Origin: Tyzzerella sp.
Lineage (GTDB): Bacteria > Bacillota > Clostridia > Lachnospirales > Anaerotignaceae
Length of the DNA stretch: 64,000 nt
Direction: 5' to 3'
Assembly (NCBI GenBank): GCA_019415525.1
Contig: DXZA01000081.1
Span: 48,454 to 112,453 of the forward strand
Shown here: positions 17,485-24,391 of the stretch, in pieces
Position numbering within the stretch: position 1 is the first letter of the stretch
Layout of the letters: every line of letters begins with the position of its first letter
Made by a program: the position numbers and the translations under genes
The notes under the pieces: generated by a model
The model's database searches: none
What the model was told of the DNA's origin: nothing
The model's input: the letters and a program-made list of their open reading frames with translations, nothing else

Positions 17485-18276
17485 TTAGATAATGTGTTTA
17501 GCATCAAGTTTTTCAATAATAGCTGCAACAGCCTGTTCTGCAGAAACATCTTTAAGGATTGTACCTGCACCTTTAACTTCTTTAGTGAATGATTTGTAAA
17601 CGTTTGTAGGTGAACCCTTTAATCCGATCATATCAAGTTCAAGGTCATCTTTTAAGTCTTCAAAACCAACGATTTTGATTTCTTTTTCATAAGCTTCTAC
17701 GATACCTTTAACTGACATGTATCTTGGTGTAGCAAGCTCAGCAATAGCTGTAAGTAAGCAAGGAGTTTTGATTTTGATGATGTGGTATCCATCTTCAAAC
17801 TGTCTCTTAACTATAAGGTGGTCTTCAGCTACTTCCTGGATTTCTTCTACATAAGAAACCTGTGGAAGACCAAGTTTTTCACCAATCTGTGGTCCAACCT
17901 GAGCTGTGTCACCGTCAATAGCCTGACGTCCTGTGATAATTAAATCGTATCCGATTTTCTTTAATGCTGCAGCAAGAATTCCTGATGTAGCATATGTATC
18001 AGAACCACCAAATTCTCTACCTGATACAAGGTAAGCTTCATCACAACCCATAGCTAAAGCTTCTCTTAAAGCAACATCTGCCTGTGGAGGTCCCATAGAT
18101 ACAACTGTTACTGTTGCACCTGTCTGCTCTTTAATTCTTAAAGCAGCCTCAATACCTGTTTTGTCATCATGATTTATGATACTTGGCACACCATCTCTGA
18201 TAAGTGTACCAGTTTTTGGATCGATTTTTACTTCTACTGTATCTGGAACCTGTTTAATACATACAACGATTTTCAT
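17485..18276 (-). CDS. etfB: Electron transfer flavoprotein subunit beta
   Basis: EtfB is the smaller ETF subunit and holds AMP or a second FAD at the interface. The sequence begins MKIVVCIKQVPDTVEVKID and contains the ETF beta signature region VKRQFEDGYHIIKIKTPCLLT. The stretch GRQAIDGDTAQVGPQ belongs to the nucleotide-binding loop. The length is 263 residues, as in clostridial EtfB. It lies 46 bp after bcd and 46 bp before etfA. Like its operon partners it uses more G and C at third positions than most genes in the window. Confidence 0.95.
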   Translation of the reverse strand: MKIVVCIKQVPDTVEVKIDPKTGTLIRDGVPSIINHDDKTGIEAALRIKEQTGATVTVVSMGPPQADVALREALAMGCDEAYLVSGREFGGSDTYATSGILAAALKKIGYDLIITGRQAIDGDTAQVGPQIGEKLGLPQVSYVEEIQEVAEDHLIVKRQFEDGYHIIKIKTPCLLTAIAELATPRYMSVKGIVEAYEKEIKIVGFEDLKDDLELDMIGLKGSPTNVYKSFTKEVKGAGTILKDVSAEQAVAAIIEKLDAKHII

Positions 18277-18322
18277 CTTAGTTCTCCTTCCGAAATTTAT
18301 TTTTTCTAGATTATAGGTTTTA

Positions 18323-19468
18323 TTAGAGCTTCATTGAGCCTGAGATAACCATCTTCATAGCTTCAGATGTACCTTCATAGATTTCAGTAATCTTAGCATC
18401 TCTCATTGCTCTTTCAACTGGATATTCTCTTGAGTATCCGTAACCACCCATTAACTGAACGCATCCTCTTGTTACTTCGTTTGCAACTTCTGATGCGAAT
18501 AATTTACACATAGCTGCTAATGGAGCATAGTTTTCATGGTTGTCTTTAGCAACAGCTGCTCTCCAAACCATAAGTCTAGCTGCATCAACTTTTGTCTGCA
18601 TTTCAGCAAGTTTGAACTGTGTATTCTGGAATTTTGAGATTGGTTTTCCAAACTGTTTTCTTTCTTTAACGTATTTGATTGTTTCGTTAATAGCACCCTG
18701 AGCAATACCTACTGACTGAGCACCGATACCGATACGACCACCGTTAAGAGCTGTCATAGCAATTTTAAATCCGTTTCCTTCTTTAGCAAGAAGTCTGTCT
18801 GCAGGAACTTTTACGTTTTCGTAAGCAACTTCACAGTTAGAAGCAGCTCTGATACCCATACGTTCGATGTTTGTTCCTACTGAAAGACCTTCCATTTCTC
18901 TGTCAAGAATGAATGCTGACATACCTTTTGGTCCTTTTGATTTATCTGTAAGAGCAAATACGATGAATGTATCAGCAAATCCTGAGTTTGTTGTGAATAT
19001 TTTTGTACCATTGATTGTGTAGTATGTACCATCTTCTGATAAAACAGCTTCTGTCTGAACACCTGAAGCATCTGTACCAGCATTAGGCTCTGTAAGTCCG
19101 AAACATCCAACTTTGCTTCCGTCTACAAGAGGTCTTAAGAATTTCTGTTTCTGCTCTTCTGTACCAAACTCATTGATACAAGCACAGCAGAGTGATGTAT
19201 GAACAGAGATTGTGATACCTGTTGAAGCATCGATTTTTGACATTTCTTCCATAGCTAATGTGTATGTAAGGTTGTCAGCTCCCTGTCCGCCGTACTCTCT
19301 TGAATAAGGTATACCAAAAATACCAGCTTTCTGAAGTTTTTCTACAAGCTCCATTGAGTACTCTTCAGCTTCGTCCATATCCTTTGCAATTGGTTTGATT
19401 TCTGTTTCTGCAAATTTTCTGAATAACTCTTGACAAAGCAACTGTGTTTTTGTTAATTTGAAATCCAT
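18323..19468 (-). CDS. bcd: Acyl-CoA dehydrogenase, probably butyryl-CoA dehydrogenase
   Basis: This FAD enzyme reduces enoyl-CoA (probably crotonyl-CoA) to acyl-CoA with electrons from EtfAB. Family motifs are GCFGLTEPNAGTD for flavin and substrate binding, the mid-domain ERKQFGKPISKFQ, and the C-terminal IYEGTSE, whose Glu is the catalytic base. The length is 381 residues. AGGAGG precedes the ATG. It is first in bcd-etfB-etfA and is preceded by a structured leader ending in a terminator. No crt, hbd or thl is in the window, so the substrate chain length is inferred. The gene at 19961-21106 is a paralogue of identical length. Confidence 0.93.
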   Translation of the reverse strand: MDFKLTKTQLLCQELFRKFAETEIKPIAKDMDEAEEYSMELVEKLQKAGIFGIPYSREYGGQGADNLTYTLAMEEMSKIDASTGITISVHTSLCCACINEFGTEEQKQKFLRPLVDGSKVGCFGLTEPNAGTDASGVQTEAVLSEDGTYYTINGTKIFTTNSGFADTFIVFALTDKSKGPKGMSAFILDREMEGLSVGTNIERMGIRAASNCEVAYENVKVPADRLLAKEGNGFKIAMTALNGGRIGIGAQSVGIAQGAINETIKYVKERKQFGKPISKFQNTQFKLAEMQTKVDAARLMVWRAAVAKDNHENYAPLAAMCKLFASEVANEVTRGCVQLMGGYGYSREYPVERAMRDAKITEIYEGTSEAMKMVISGSMKL

Positions 19469-19490
19469 TTTTTATTCCTCCTATTATAAT

Positions 19491-19532
19491 AATAAAAAAT
19501 TAAAATAACCGGTGGGTGTGTGACCGATTATT
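19491..19532 (-). terminator. Attenuator terminator directly upstream of bcd
   Basis: On the minus strand AATAATCGGT pairs with ACCGGTTATT (10 pairs, one G-U) around CACACACCC, then TTAATTTTTT. Only about nine bases separate its end from the bcd Shine-Dalgarno site, leaving no room for another promoter. Transcription of bcd must therefore read through it. Confidence 0.85.
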
Positions 19533-19723
19533 AAATTACAAATGCATAACCTTTCCGCCGTCATAACCGCAACGGTAAATGAAACCGATGCATCTGCGTG
19601 GATTAATACATAAAAGGACGATACTCATCAAAGGCCGCTAGGCATTTAGACCAAATATTTAGTATGCAAAATATATGACCTAAAAAACGACACACTCAGC
19701 GTGCATCTATTCTTTATATGTAT
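19491..19723 (-). ncRNA. Structured leader RNA of the bcd-etfBA operon, candidate riboswitch of unknown class
   Basis: The roughly 230-nt transcript segment has far more G and C than the surrounding gaps and no open frame of note. On the minus strand it contains a stem AGATGCAT / ATGCATTT enclosing the hairpin CGGT-TTCATTT-ACCG and the region around GCGGTTATGACGGCGG. The intrinsic terminator stands at its end. The 5' segment TGAGTGTGT can pair (8 of 9) with ACACACCCA, which forms the terminator loop and start of its 3' arm, so an antiterminator fold is possible. I checked by eye for TPP, cobalamin, FMN, SAM, lysine, purine, glycine, c-di-GMP, c-di-AMP, THF and T-box signatures and saw none. 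Confidence 0.7.
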
Positions 19724-19729
19724 ACTTAC

Positions 19730-19758
19730 ACTTTACACCCTTGTCTATAATATGTCAA
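19730..19758 (-). promoter_or_regulatory. Promoter of the bcd leader and operon
   Basis: Minus-strand TTGACA at 19758-19753, a 17-base spacer and TAAAGT at 19735-19730. The start is expected near 19723, about 255 bases before the bcd ATG. Confidence 0.75.
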
Positions 19759-19905
19759 TATGTTTTATAAAAATTCTCTATAAAAAACAAAAGTGTCTAG
19801 TTATTTTATGTCAAAATATACATTTATAGTGCATCACTTTTTAAAAATCATATTTATAAAAGCCTTATTTAGCCTTTGAAACACATATTTAATATATTAT
19901 CTAAA

Positions 19906-19932
19906 ATTTCACAAATTTATTTATTGTGAAAT
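19906..19932 (-). terminator. Possible hairpin terminator after the second acyl-CoA dehydrogenase
   Basis: ATTTCACAA pairs with TTGTGAAAT over a 9-base loop, with a short T-run following in the minus direction. It lies about 30 bases after the stop of the gene at 19961. The stem is weak, and an operator role is also possible. The rest of 19760-19905 is AT-rich, and I see nothing else in it. Confidence 0.45.
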
Positions 19933-19960
19933 GAATATCACAAATTAAAACTATTTTACA

Positions 19961-21106
19961 TTATTTACCAAGTTTTAACCAGTTAGAAATAACTATTTTC
20001 TGTACTTCTGATGTACCTTCATAAATTTCTGTAATCTTAGCATCTCTCATCATTCTTTCCATAGGATAATCTCTTGTATAGCCATATCCTCCAAAAAGCT
20101 GTAAGCATCTTCTTGTAACATCACTTGCAAGTTCAGCACATAAAAGTTTTGCCATTGCTGAAAGGTGTCCATATGGACGATGTGCATCTTTCTCAGAAGC
20201 AGCTTTTCTTAATAAAAGCTGACAGGACTCTATCTTTGCTGCCATTTCTGCTATTTCAAATTGAGTATTTTGGAATTGAGCAATAGTTTTACCAAACTGC
20301 TTTCTTTCTTTTGTATAAGCAATACATTCATTTAATGCACCTTCTGCAATACCAAGTGCCTGAGACGCAATACCTATACGTCCTCCATCAAGAGTTTGCA
20401 TAGCAACTTTAAACCCTTGACCTTCTTTTCCAAGAAGATTTTCTTTAGGAATACGGCAGTTTTCAAATATAAGGTCACATGTAGCAGAACCTTTTATACC
20501 CATTTTTCTTTCTTTTTTACCAAATTTGAATCCTTCTGTTCCTTTTTCAACTATGAAGGCAGAAATTCCTCTATTGCCTTTTGTTTTATCAGTCATAGCT
20601 ATTACAACATATATATCAGCATAACCACCATTTGTTATAAATACTTTTGTTCCATTAAGAACATATTCATCACCATCAAGTACAGCTGTTGTTTGCTGCA
20701 TAGATGAGTCTGTACCTGCTCCTGGTTCAGTAAGACCAAAAGCACCTAATTTTTCACCTTTTGCAAGAGGAACAAGATATTTTTGTTTTTGTTCTTCTGT
20801 ACCAAATTGGAAAATAGGCTGACAGCATAAAGATGTATGAGCAGAAATAATTACAGCTGTTGTCGCACAGACTTTAGCCATTTCCTCAACACACATAGAA
20901 TATGCAAGGTTATCAGCACCTTGTCCACCATATTCTTTAGGAAAAGGTATACCCATAAAACCACAAGCTGCAAATTTTTTCAGATTTTCTTCAGGAAATC
21001 TCTCCTCTTCATCAAGAGTTTCTGCGAGAGGTTTAACTTCTGTTTCAGCAAACTTTCTATAAAGTTCCTGCATTAAAATCTGTTCTTTTGTCAAAGTAAA
21101 ATCCAT
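19961..21106 (-). CDS. Second acyl-CoA dehydrogenase
   Basis: This is a 381-residue paralogue of the bcd product with the same domain order: GAFGLTEPGAGTD, ERKQFGKTIAQFQ and IYEGTSE with the catalytic Glu. Both copies therefore look active. It has no etf genes of its own and would presumably share EtfAB encoded just downstream. Its codon use is more AT-rich than that of bcd, suggesting lower expression or a different history. It has a separate promoter region with two inverted repeats. The substrate could be another short-chain acyl-CoA; this is inference. Confidence 0.92.
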   Translation of the reverse strand: MDFTLTKEQILMQELYRKFAETEVKPLAETLDEEERFPEENLKKFAACGFMGIPFPKEYGGQGADNLAYSMCVEEMAKVCATTAVIISAHTSLCCQPIFQFGTEEQKQKYLVPLAKGEKLGAFGLTEPGAGTDSSMQQTTAVLDGDEYVLNGTKVFITNGGYADIYVVIAMTDKTKGNRGISAFIVEKGTEGFKFGKKERKMGIKGSATCDLIFENCRIPKENLLGKEGQGFKVAMQTLDGGRIGIASQALGIAEGALNECIAYTKERKQFGKTIAQFQNTQFEIAEMAAKIESCQLLLRKAASEKDAHRPYGHLSAMAKLLCAELASDVTRRCLQLFGGYGYTRDYPMERMMRDAKITEIYEGTSEVQKIVISNWLKLGK

Positions 21107-21143
21107 GATATTTCCTCCTTAAAACAGATGCTAAAACTTTAAA

Positions 21144-21165
21144 GTATCAAAATTTTTTTTGATAC
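21144..21165 (-). promoter_or_regulatory. Leader inverted repeat upstream of the second acyl-CoA dehydrogenase
   Basis: GTATCAAAA / TTTTGATAC is a perfect 9-4-9 inverted repeat between the promoter and the gene start. It could be an operator or a weak attenuator hairpin. Confidence 0.45.
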
Positions 21166-21183
21166 ATCTAGTATTTATGTTAT

Positions 21184-21205
21184 ATAATCGTTGATTATTT
21201 GTCAA
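21184..21205 (-). promoter_or_regulatory. Promoter and operator-like palindrome of the second acyl-CoA dehydrogenase
   Basis: Minus-strand TTGACA at 21205-21200 is followed by ATAATC-AAC-GATTAT (21198-21184), a 6-3-6 palindrome overlapping the spacer and -10 region. A repressor binding there would block polymerase. Confidence 0.45.
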
Positions 21206-21292
21206 GTTTTTCATCATATTTACTTAAAAAAATACAATAATTTTAACACTTTGTTGAATTATTCACTTTTTTGAATTATTTTTCAACTTTTA

Positions 21293-21856
21293 TTATGTTA
21301 AATTTTTACTAATCTTTTTAAGTTCAGCACTAAATAATGGCTTATAAATAAGTTTAGGACCTTTTCTTACACTTTCCATAAGTGTTATTTTTTCAACTTT
21401 AAATTCTTTATGTTCAACAGGGAATTTTCCTCTAAGATTTTTAAAATTATTATAAAATTCAACTTCTCTACCAAGAGTTATATGTGGTTTTAAACCTTGT
21501 CTACCTGTTGAATAACCTTCTCTAGAAAGAGATTTTGAAAGACTGTTATAAAGTCTAAAAAGAGGTTTACATTCCTCTATACCCATCCATAATATACTAC
21601 TGTTACCTTTATTAAATGTTCCAAGCTCATCAAGCTTAATAGTAAATTCTTTATTTTGCGATGCACCAGAATATAAAGCAGTACAAAGCCCATCTATTTC
21701 ATTTCTACCTACTTCACCAATAAAATGAAGTGTAATATGAAAATTATCTTTAGGAACAAAATTTCCTTTTTTTGTTGCAGTTTTCACATTTTCCTGAACA
21801 TTAGAAATATAATCCTTAATTTCTTCAGAAAAATCTATTGCCATAAATACTCTCAT
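21293..21856 (-). CDS. thpR: RNA 2',3'-cyclic phosphodiesterase ThpR
   Basis: ThpR belongs to the 2H phosphoesterase (LigT) family, which opens 2',3'-cyclic phosphates on RNA in vitro. The two catalytic HxTx motifs are HITLHFIGE and HITLGRE, spaced as expected. I place the start at the ATG at 21856 because AAGAAGG lies seven bases before it; this gives 187 residues. An upstream ATG at 21874 has a poorer site. It lies after thrC but is separated from it by two hairpins with T-tracts, so it probably has its own promoter. Confidence 0.92.
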   Translation of the reverse strand: MRVFMAIDFSEEIKDYISNVQENVKTATKKGNFVPKDNFHITLHFIGEVGRNEIDGLCTALYSGASQNKEFTIKLDELGTFNKGNSSILWMGIEECKPLFRLYNSLSKSLSREGYSTGRQGLKPHITLGREVEFYNNFKNLRGKFPVEHKEFKVEKITLMESVRKGPKLIYKPLFSAELKKISKNLT

Positions 21857-21879
21857 AAACATACCTTCTTTCATATAAA

Positions 21880-21907
21880 AAAGGGTTATGCATAAGCCTA
21901 ACCCTTT
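21880..21907 (-). terminator. Hairpin with T-tract just before thpR
   Basis: AAAGGGTTA pairs with TAACCCTTT over a 10-base loop and runs into TTTTTT in the minus direction. It lies some 25 bases before the thpR start, so it could act as an attenuator for thpR or as a second terminator for thrC. Confidence 0.7.
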
Positions 21908-21930
21908 GAAATTTATAATAATTATAAAAT

Positions 21931-21957
21931 AAAAAAGGGATTTAAAAAACCCCTTTT
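21931..21957 (-). terminator. Terminator after thrC
   Basis: AAAAGGG pairs with CCCTTTT, A- and T-flanked, about ten bases after the thrC stop. Confidence 0.7.
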
Positions 21958-21967
21958 AAAATATATT

Positions 21968-23428
21968 TTATTTAAGTTTTTCTCTTACAAAATTTTTAAT
22001 GCCATCTCTTTCACAAATATTTTTATGAAGAACAGGTCTCTTTTCTATACCTTTTATTGTTTCAGGAATAGCTACTTTTGAAATTTCTTCAAGTTCTTTC
22101 ATAAGTTCAATAGCATCTTTGCTTTCATATTTACTATCTATTGCACAAAGAACATCTTTTGTAAATTTGTATGGGCTTGCTGTTGAAACAATAACTGTTT
22201 TTGTTTCATCTTTTGTTTCATTTTTATATTTTTCATATGCAGCATATGCAACAGCTGTATGAGTATCAAGTACATATCCTGTTTTTTCATACATATCTTT
22301 TATTGCTGCAAATGTTTCATCTTTAGTTGCAAATTCTCCAACAATCTCATCATTTTTAATATCAACGCTATATTTACCTTCTTTTGAAAGAGAAGCCATA
22401 AGCTCTTTTGTTTTTTCCTGTGATGTAAGTTTACAAAGAAGTCTTTCAAGGTTGCTTGAAATAAGTATATCCATTGAAGGTGATACTGTTACCATAAATT
22501 CTCTGTTTTTATCATATGTACCTGTTTTAAAGAAGTCATAAAGAACTTTATTATCATTTGAAGCACATATAAATTTATTTACAGGAAGTCCCATACATTT
22601 TGCATAATATCCAGCAAGTATATTTCCAAAGTTACCTGTTGGAACAGTAAAGTTTACTTTTTCTCCAACTTTAATTTCGCCACTTCTTACCATTTGCATA
22701 TATGCATAGAAATAATATACAACCTGTGGAACAAGACGACCTATATTTATTGAATTTGCTGATGAGAACATAAATCCTTTATCATCAAGTTCTTTAATAA
22801 GTTCTGGGTCTGTAAATATACTTTTAACAGCAGACTGAGCATCATCAAAGTTGCCTTTTATACCAACAACACAAGTATTCTTTCCTTCCTGTGTAACCAT
22901 TTGAAGTTTCTGAACAGGGCTTACACCATCTTCTGGGAAAAATACCATTATTCTTGTACCAGAAACATCAGCAAAACCTTCAAGAGCAGCTTTACCTGTA
23001 TCTCCTGATGTAGCTGTAAGTATAACTATTTCTTTATCAATTCCATTTTTCTTTGCAGCAGTTTTCATAAGATATGGAAGTATTGAAAGTGCCATATCTT
23101 TAAAAGCAAGAGTTCTTCCATGGAAAAGCTCAAGAATTGATACATCATTCTGTTTTACAAGAGGTGCAATAACATCTGTATCAAACTTACTGTCATAAGC
23201 ATTATTTATACAATACTTAAGTTCTTCCTCTGTATAGTCATTCATATAAAGTTTCATAACTTCATAAGCAAGTTCTTGATAACTTAAATTTACAAGTTCA
23301 TCAAGGCTTTTATCCATTACAGGTATTTCATCTGGCATAAAAAGACCACCGTCTTCACATATACCTTTTAAAACAGCCTTTGATGCATCTGATGTTATAT
23401 TTGGATTTCTTGTTCCTACATACTTCAT
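21968..23428 (-). CDS. thrC: Threonine synthase
   Basis: Threonine synthase converts O-phosphohomoserine to threonine with PLP. The sequence starts MKYVGTRNPN, and the PLP lysine is in HGRTLAFKDMAL. The phosphate-binding TATSGDTGKAALEG follows. The start at 23428 is supported by AGAAGGAAAG upstream; the open frame continues to 23539, but that extension looks non-coding. This gives 486 residues, as for the long (E. coli/yeast type) enzyme. Homoserine dehydrogenase lies 25 kb away, so the pathway is not in one operon. No T-box is visible upstream. Confidence 0.95.
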   Translation of the reverse strand: MKYVGTRNPNITSDASKAVLKGICEDGGLFMPDEIPVMDKSLDELVNLSYQELAYEVMKLYMNDYTEEELKYCINNAYDSKFDTDVIAPLVKQNDVSILELFHGRTLAFKDMALSILPYLMKTAAKKNGIDKEIVILTATSGDTGKAALEGFADVSGTRIMVFFPEDGVSPVQKLQMVTQEGKNTCVVGIKGNFDDAQSAVKSIFTDPELIKELDDKGFMFSSANSINIGRLVPQVVYYFYAYMQMVRSGEIKVGEKVNFTVPTGNFGNILAGYYAKCMGLPVNKFICASNDNKVLYDFFKTGTYDKNREFMVTVSPSMDILISSNLERLLCKLTSQEKTKELMASLSKEGKYSVDIKNDEIVGEFATKDETFAAIKDMYEKTGYVLDTHTAVAYAAYEKYKNETKDETKTVIVSTASPYKFTKDVLCAIDSKYESKDAIELMKELEEISKVAIPETIKGIEKRPVLHKNICERDGIKNFVREKLK

Positions 23429-23556
23429 AAAACTTTCCTTCTCTCTATGTAAAATTATAATATTTAAAATAAACAACATAGATATATATTTACAGAAAAT
23501 CTTAAAAATGTCAAGCATAAAAATACATTTGTCCTTCACAGACGAAATAATTTAAC

Positions 23557-23583
23557 AAAAAAAAGCCCATAAGGGCTTTTTTT
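23557..23583 (-). terminator. Terminator after the nitroreductase gene
   Basis: AAAAAAAGCCC pairs with GGGCTTTTTTT around ATAA; it overlaps the stop codon. Confidence 0.88.
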
Positions 23584-24373
23584 ATCTCCAAGAAACATCT
23601 GCATTTTTTCTTGGAACAGTTCTTTTGAAATTAACATCTGGATATCCAACAAGCATTGCTGTAACAATATTCTTTCCTTCTGTAACACCAATATATTCTT
23701 TAACTTCAGGAATTGCTTCTGTAAGTAATGCAAGGTATCCATCATAAAGCACACCAAGATTTTGTACAACAGCCATGTTCTCCATATTTTGAGATGCAAG
23801 ACCACCATCAACAACTTTATCATTTGCAACAAATATTACAACAGGTGCATTTCTGAATATAAAATCATTTTCTGGATTTTTAAGCTTATTTCTAAGAAAT
23901 CTATGTATTTCTTTTGGAACAAGCTTTCCTTTTTCTTCATCTTTTAAAAGTTTTTCAAGACCTTTCCAAAAAACATTTTTTAATTCTTCAATATCATTCT
24001 GAATAACTATAAACTGATTACTTTGAGTATTTTTTGCAGTTGCTGTATATCTTCCAGCCTCTATTATATTCTTAAGCTTTTCTTTTTCTACCTGAATATT
24101 TTTATATTTTCTTATACTTCTTCTTGATTTTATAATATAAAGATAGTCTTCAGCAGTTAAAGTAATATTTTTATTACATTCCACAATGCCTTCTTTTTCA
24201 TAATCATCTATTTCAACTGCATCAACTGGACAGACAGCTATACAATGTCCACATTGCATACATTGCATGTTGCGATTACCTGCTTTTCCATTTCTTACAG
24301 ATATTATACCAAAAGGACATTCTAAGCTACATAAGCCACAGCCAATACACTTTTCCTCATTAAATTTAACCAT
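23582..24373 (-). CDS. Nitroreductase family protein with N-terminal ferredoxin domain
   Basis: The first 60 residues carry two 4Fe-4S motifs, CIGCGLCSLECP and CMQCGHCIAVCP. From about residue 85 follows an FMN nitroreductase domain beginning KSRRSIRKYKNIQVE. Such fusions take electrons from ferredoxin-like centres to reduce unknown substrates through FMN. The length is 263 residues. GGGGGA precedes the ATG. It lies after the ygiQ-like gene by 18 bp and is probably co-transcribed with it. The substrate is unknown. Confidence 0.9.
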   Translation of the reverse strand: MVKFNEEKCIGCGLCSLECPFGIISVRNGKAGNRNMQCMQCGHCIAVCPVDAVEIDDYEKEGIVECNKNITLTAEDYLYIIKSRRSIRKYKNIQVEKEKLKNIIEAGRYTATAKNTQSNQFIVIQNDIEELKNVFWKGLEKLLKDEEKGKLVPKEIHRFLRNKLKNPENDFIFRNAPVVIFVANDKVVDGGLASQNMENMAVVQNLGVLYDGYLALLTEAIPEVKEYIGVTEGKNIVTAMLVGYPDVNFKRTVPRKNADVSWR

Positions 24374-24391
24374 TTAATTTTCCCCCTATTA

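Noticed and set aside
19561..19620. Hammerhead-like core TTGATGAG in the bcd leader
   Set aside because: The CTGANGA core and matching GAAA with three stems are not present.
19501..19720. T-box leader before bcd
   Set aside because: No TGGNACCGCG-type T-box sequence or specifier-loop layout is visible, and the genes are not amino-acid related.
19924..19943. TTGTGA-N8-TCACAA, resembling a Rex or CRP site near the bcd operon
   Set aside because: The spacing is eight bases rather than the six of Rex/CRP-type sites, it lies about 170 bp upstream of the bcd promoter, and part of it is explained by the hairpin after the second dehydrogenase.
23429..23539. Hydrophobic N-terminal extension of threonine synthase
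   Set aside because: A good ribosome site precedes the internal ATG at 23428, and the extension matches nothing in the family.
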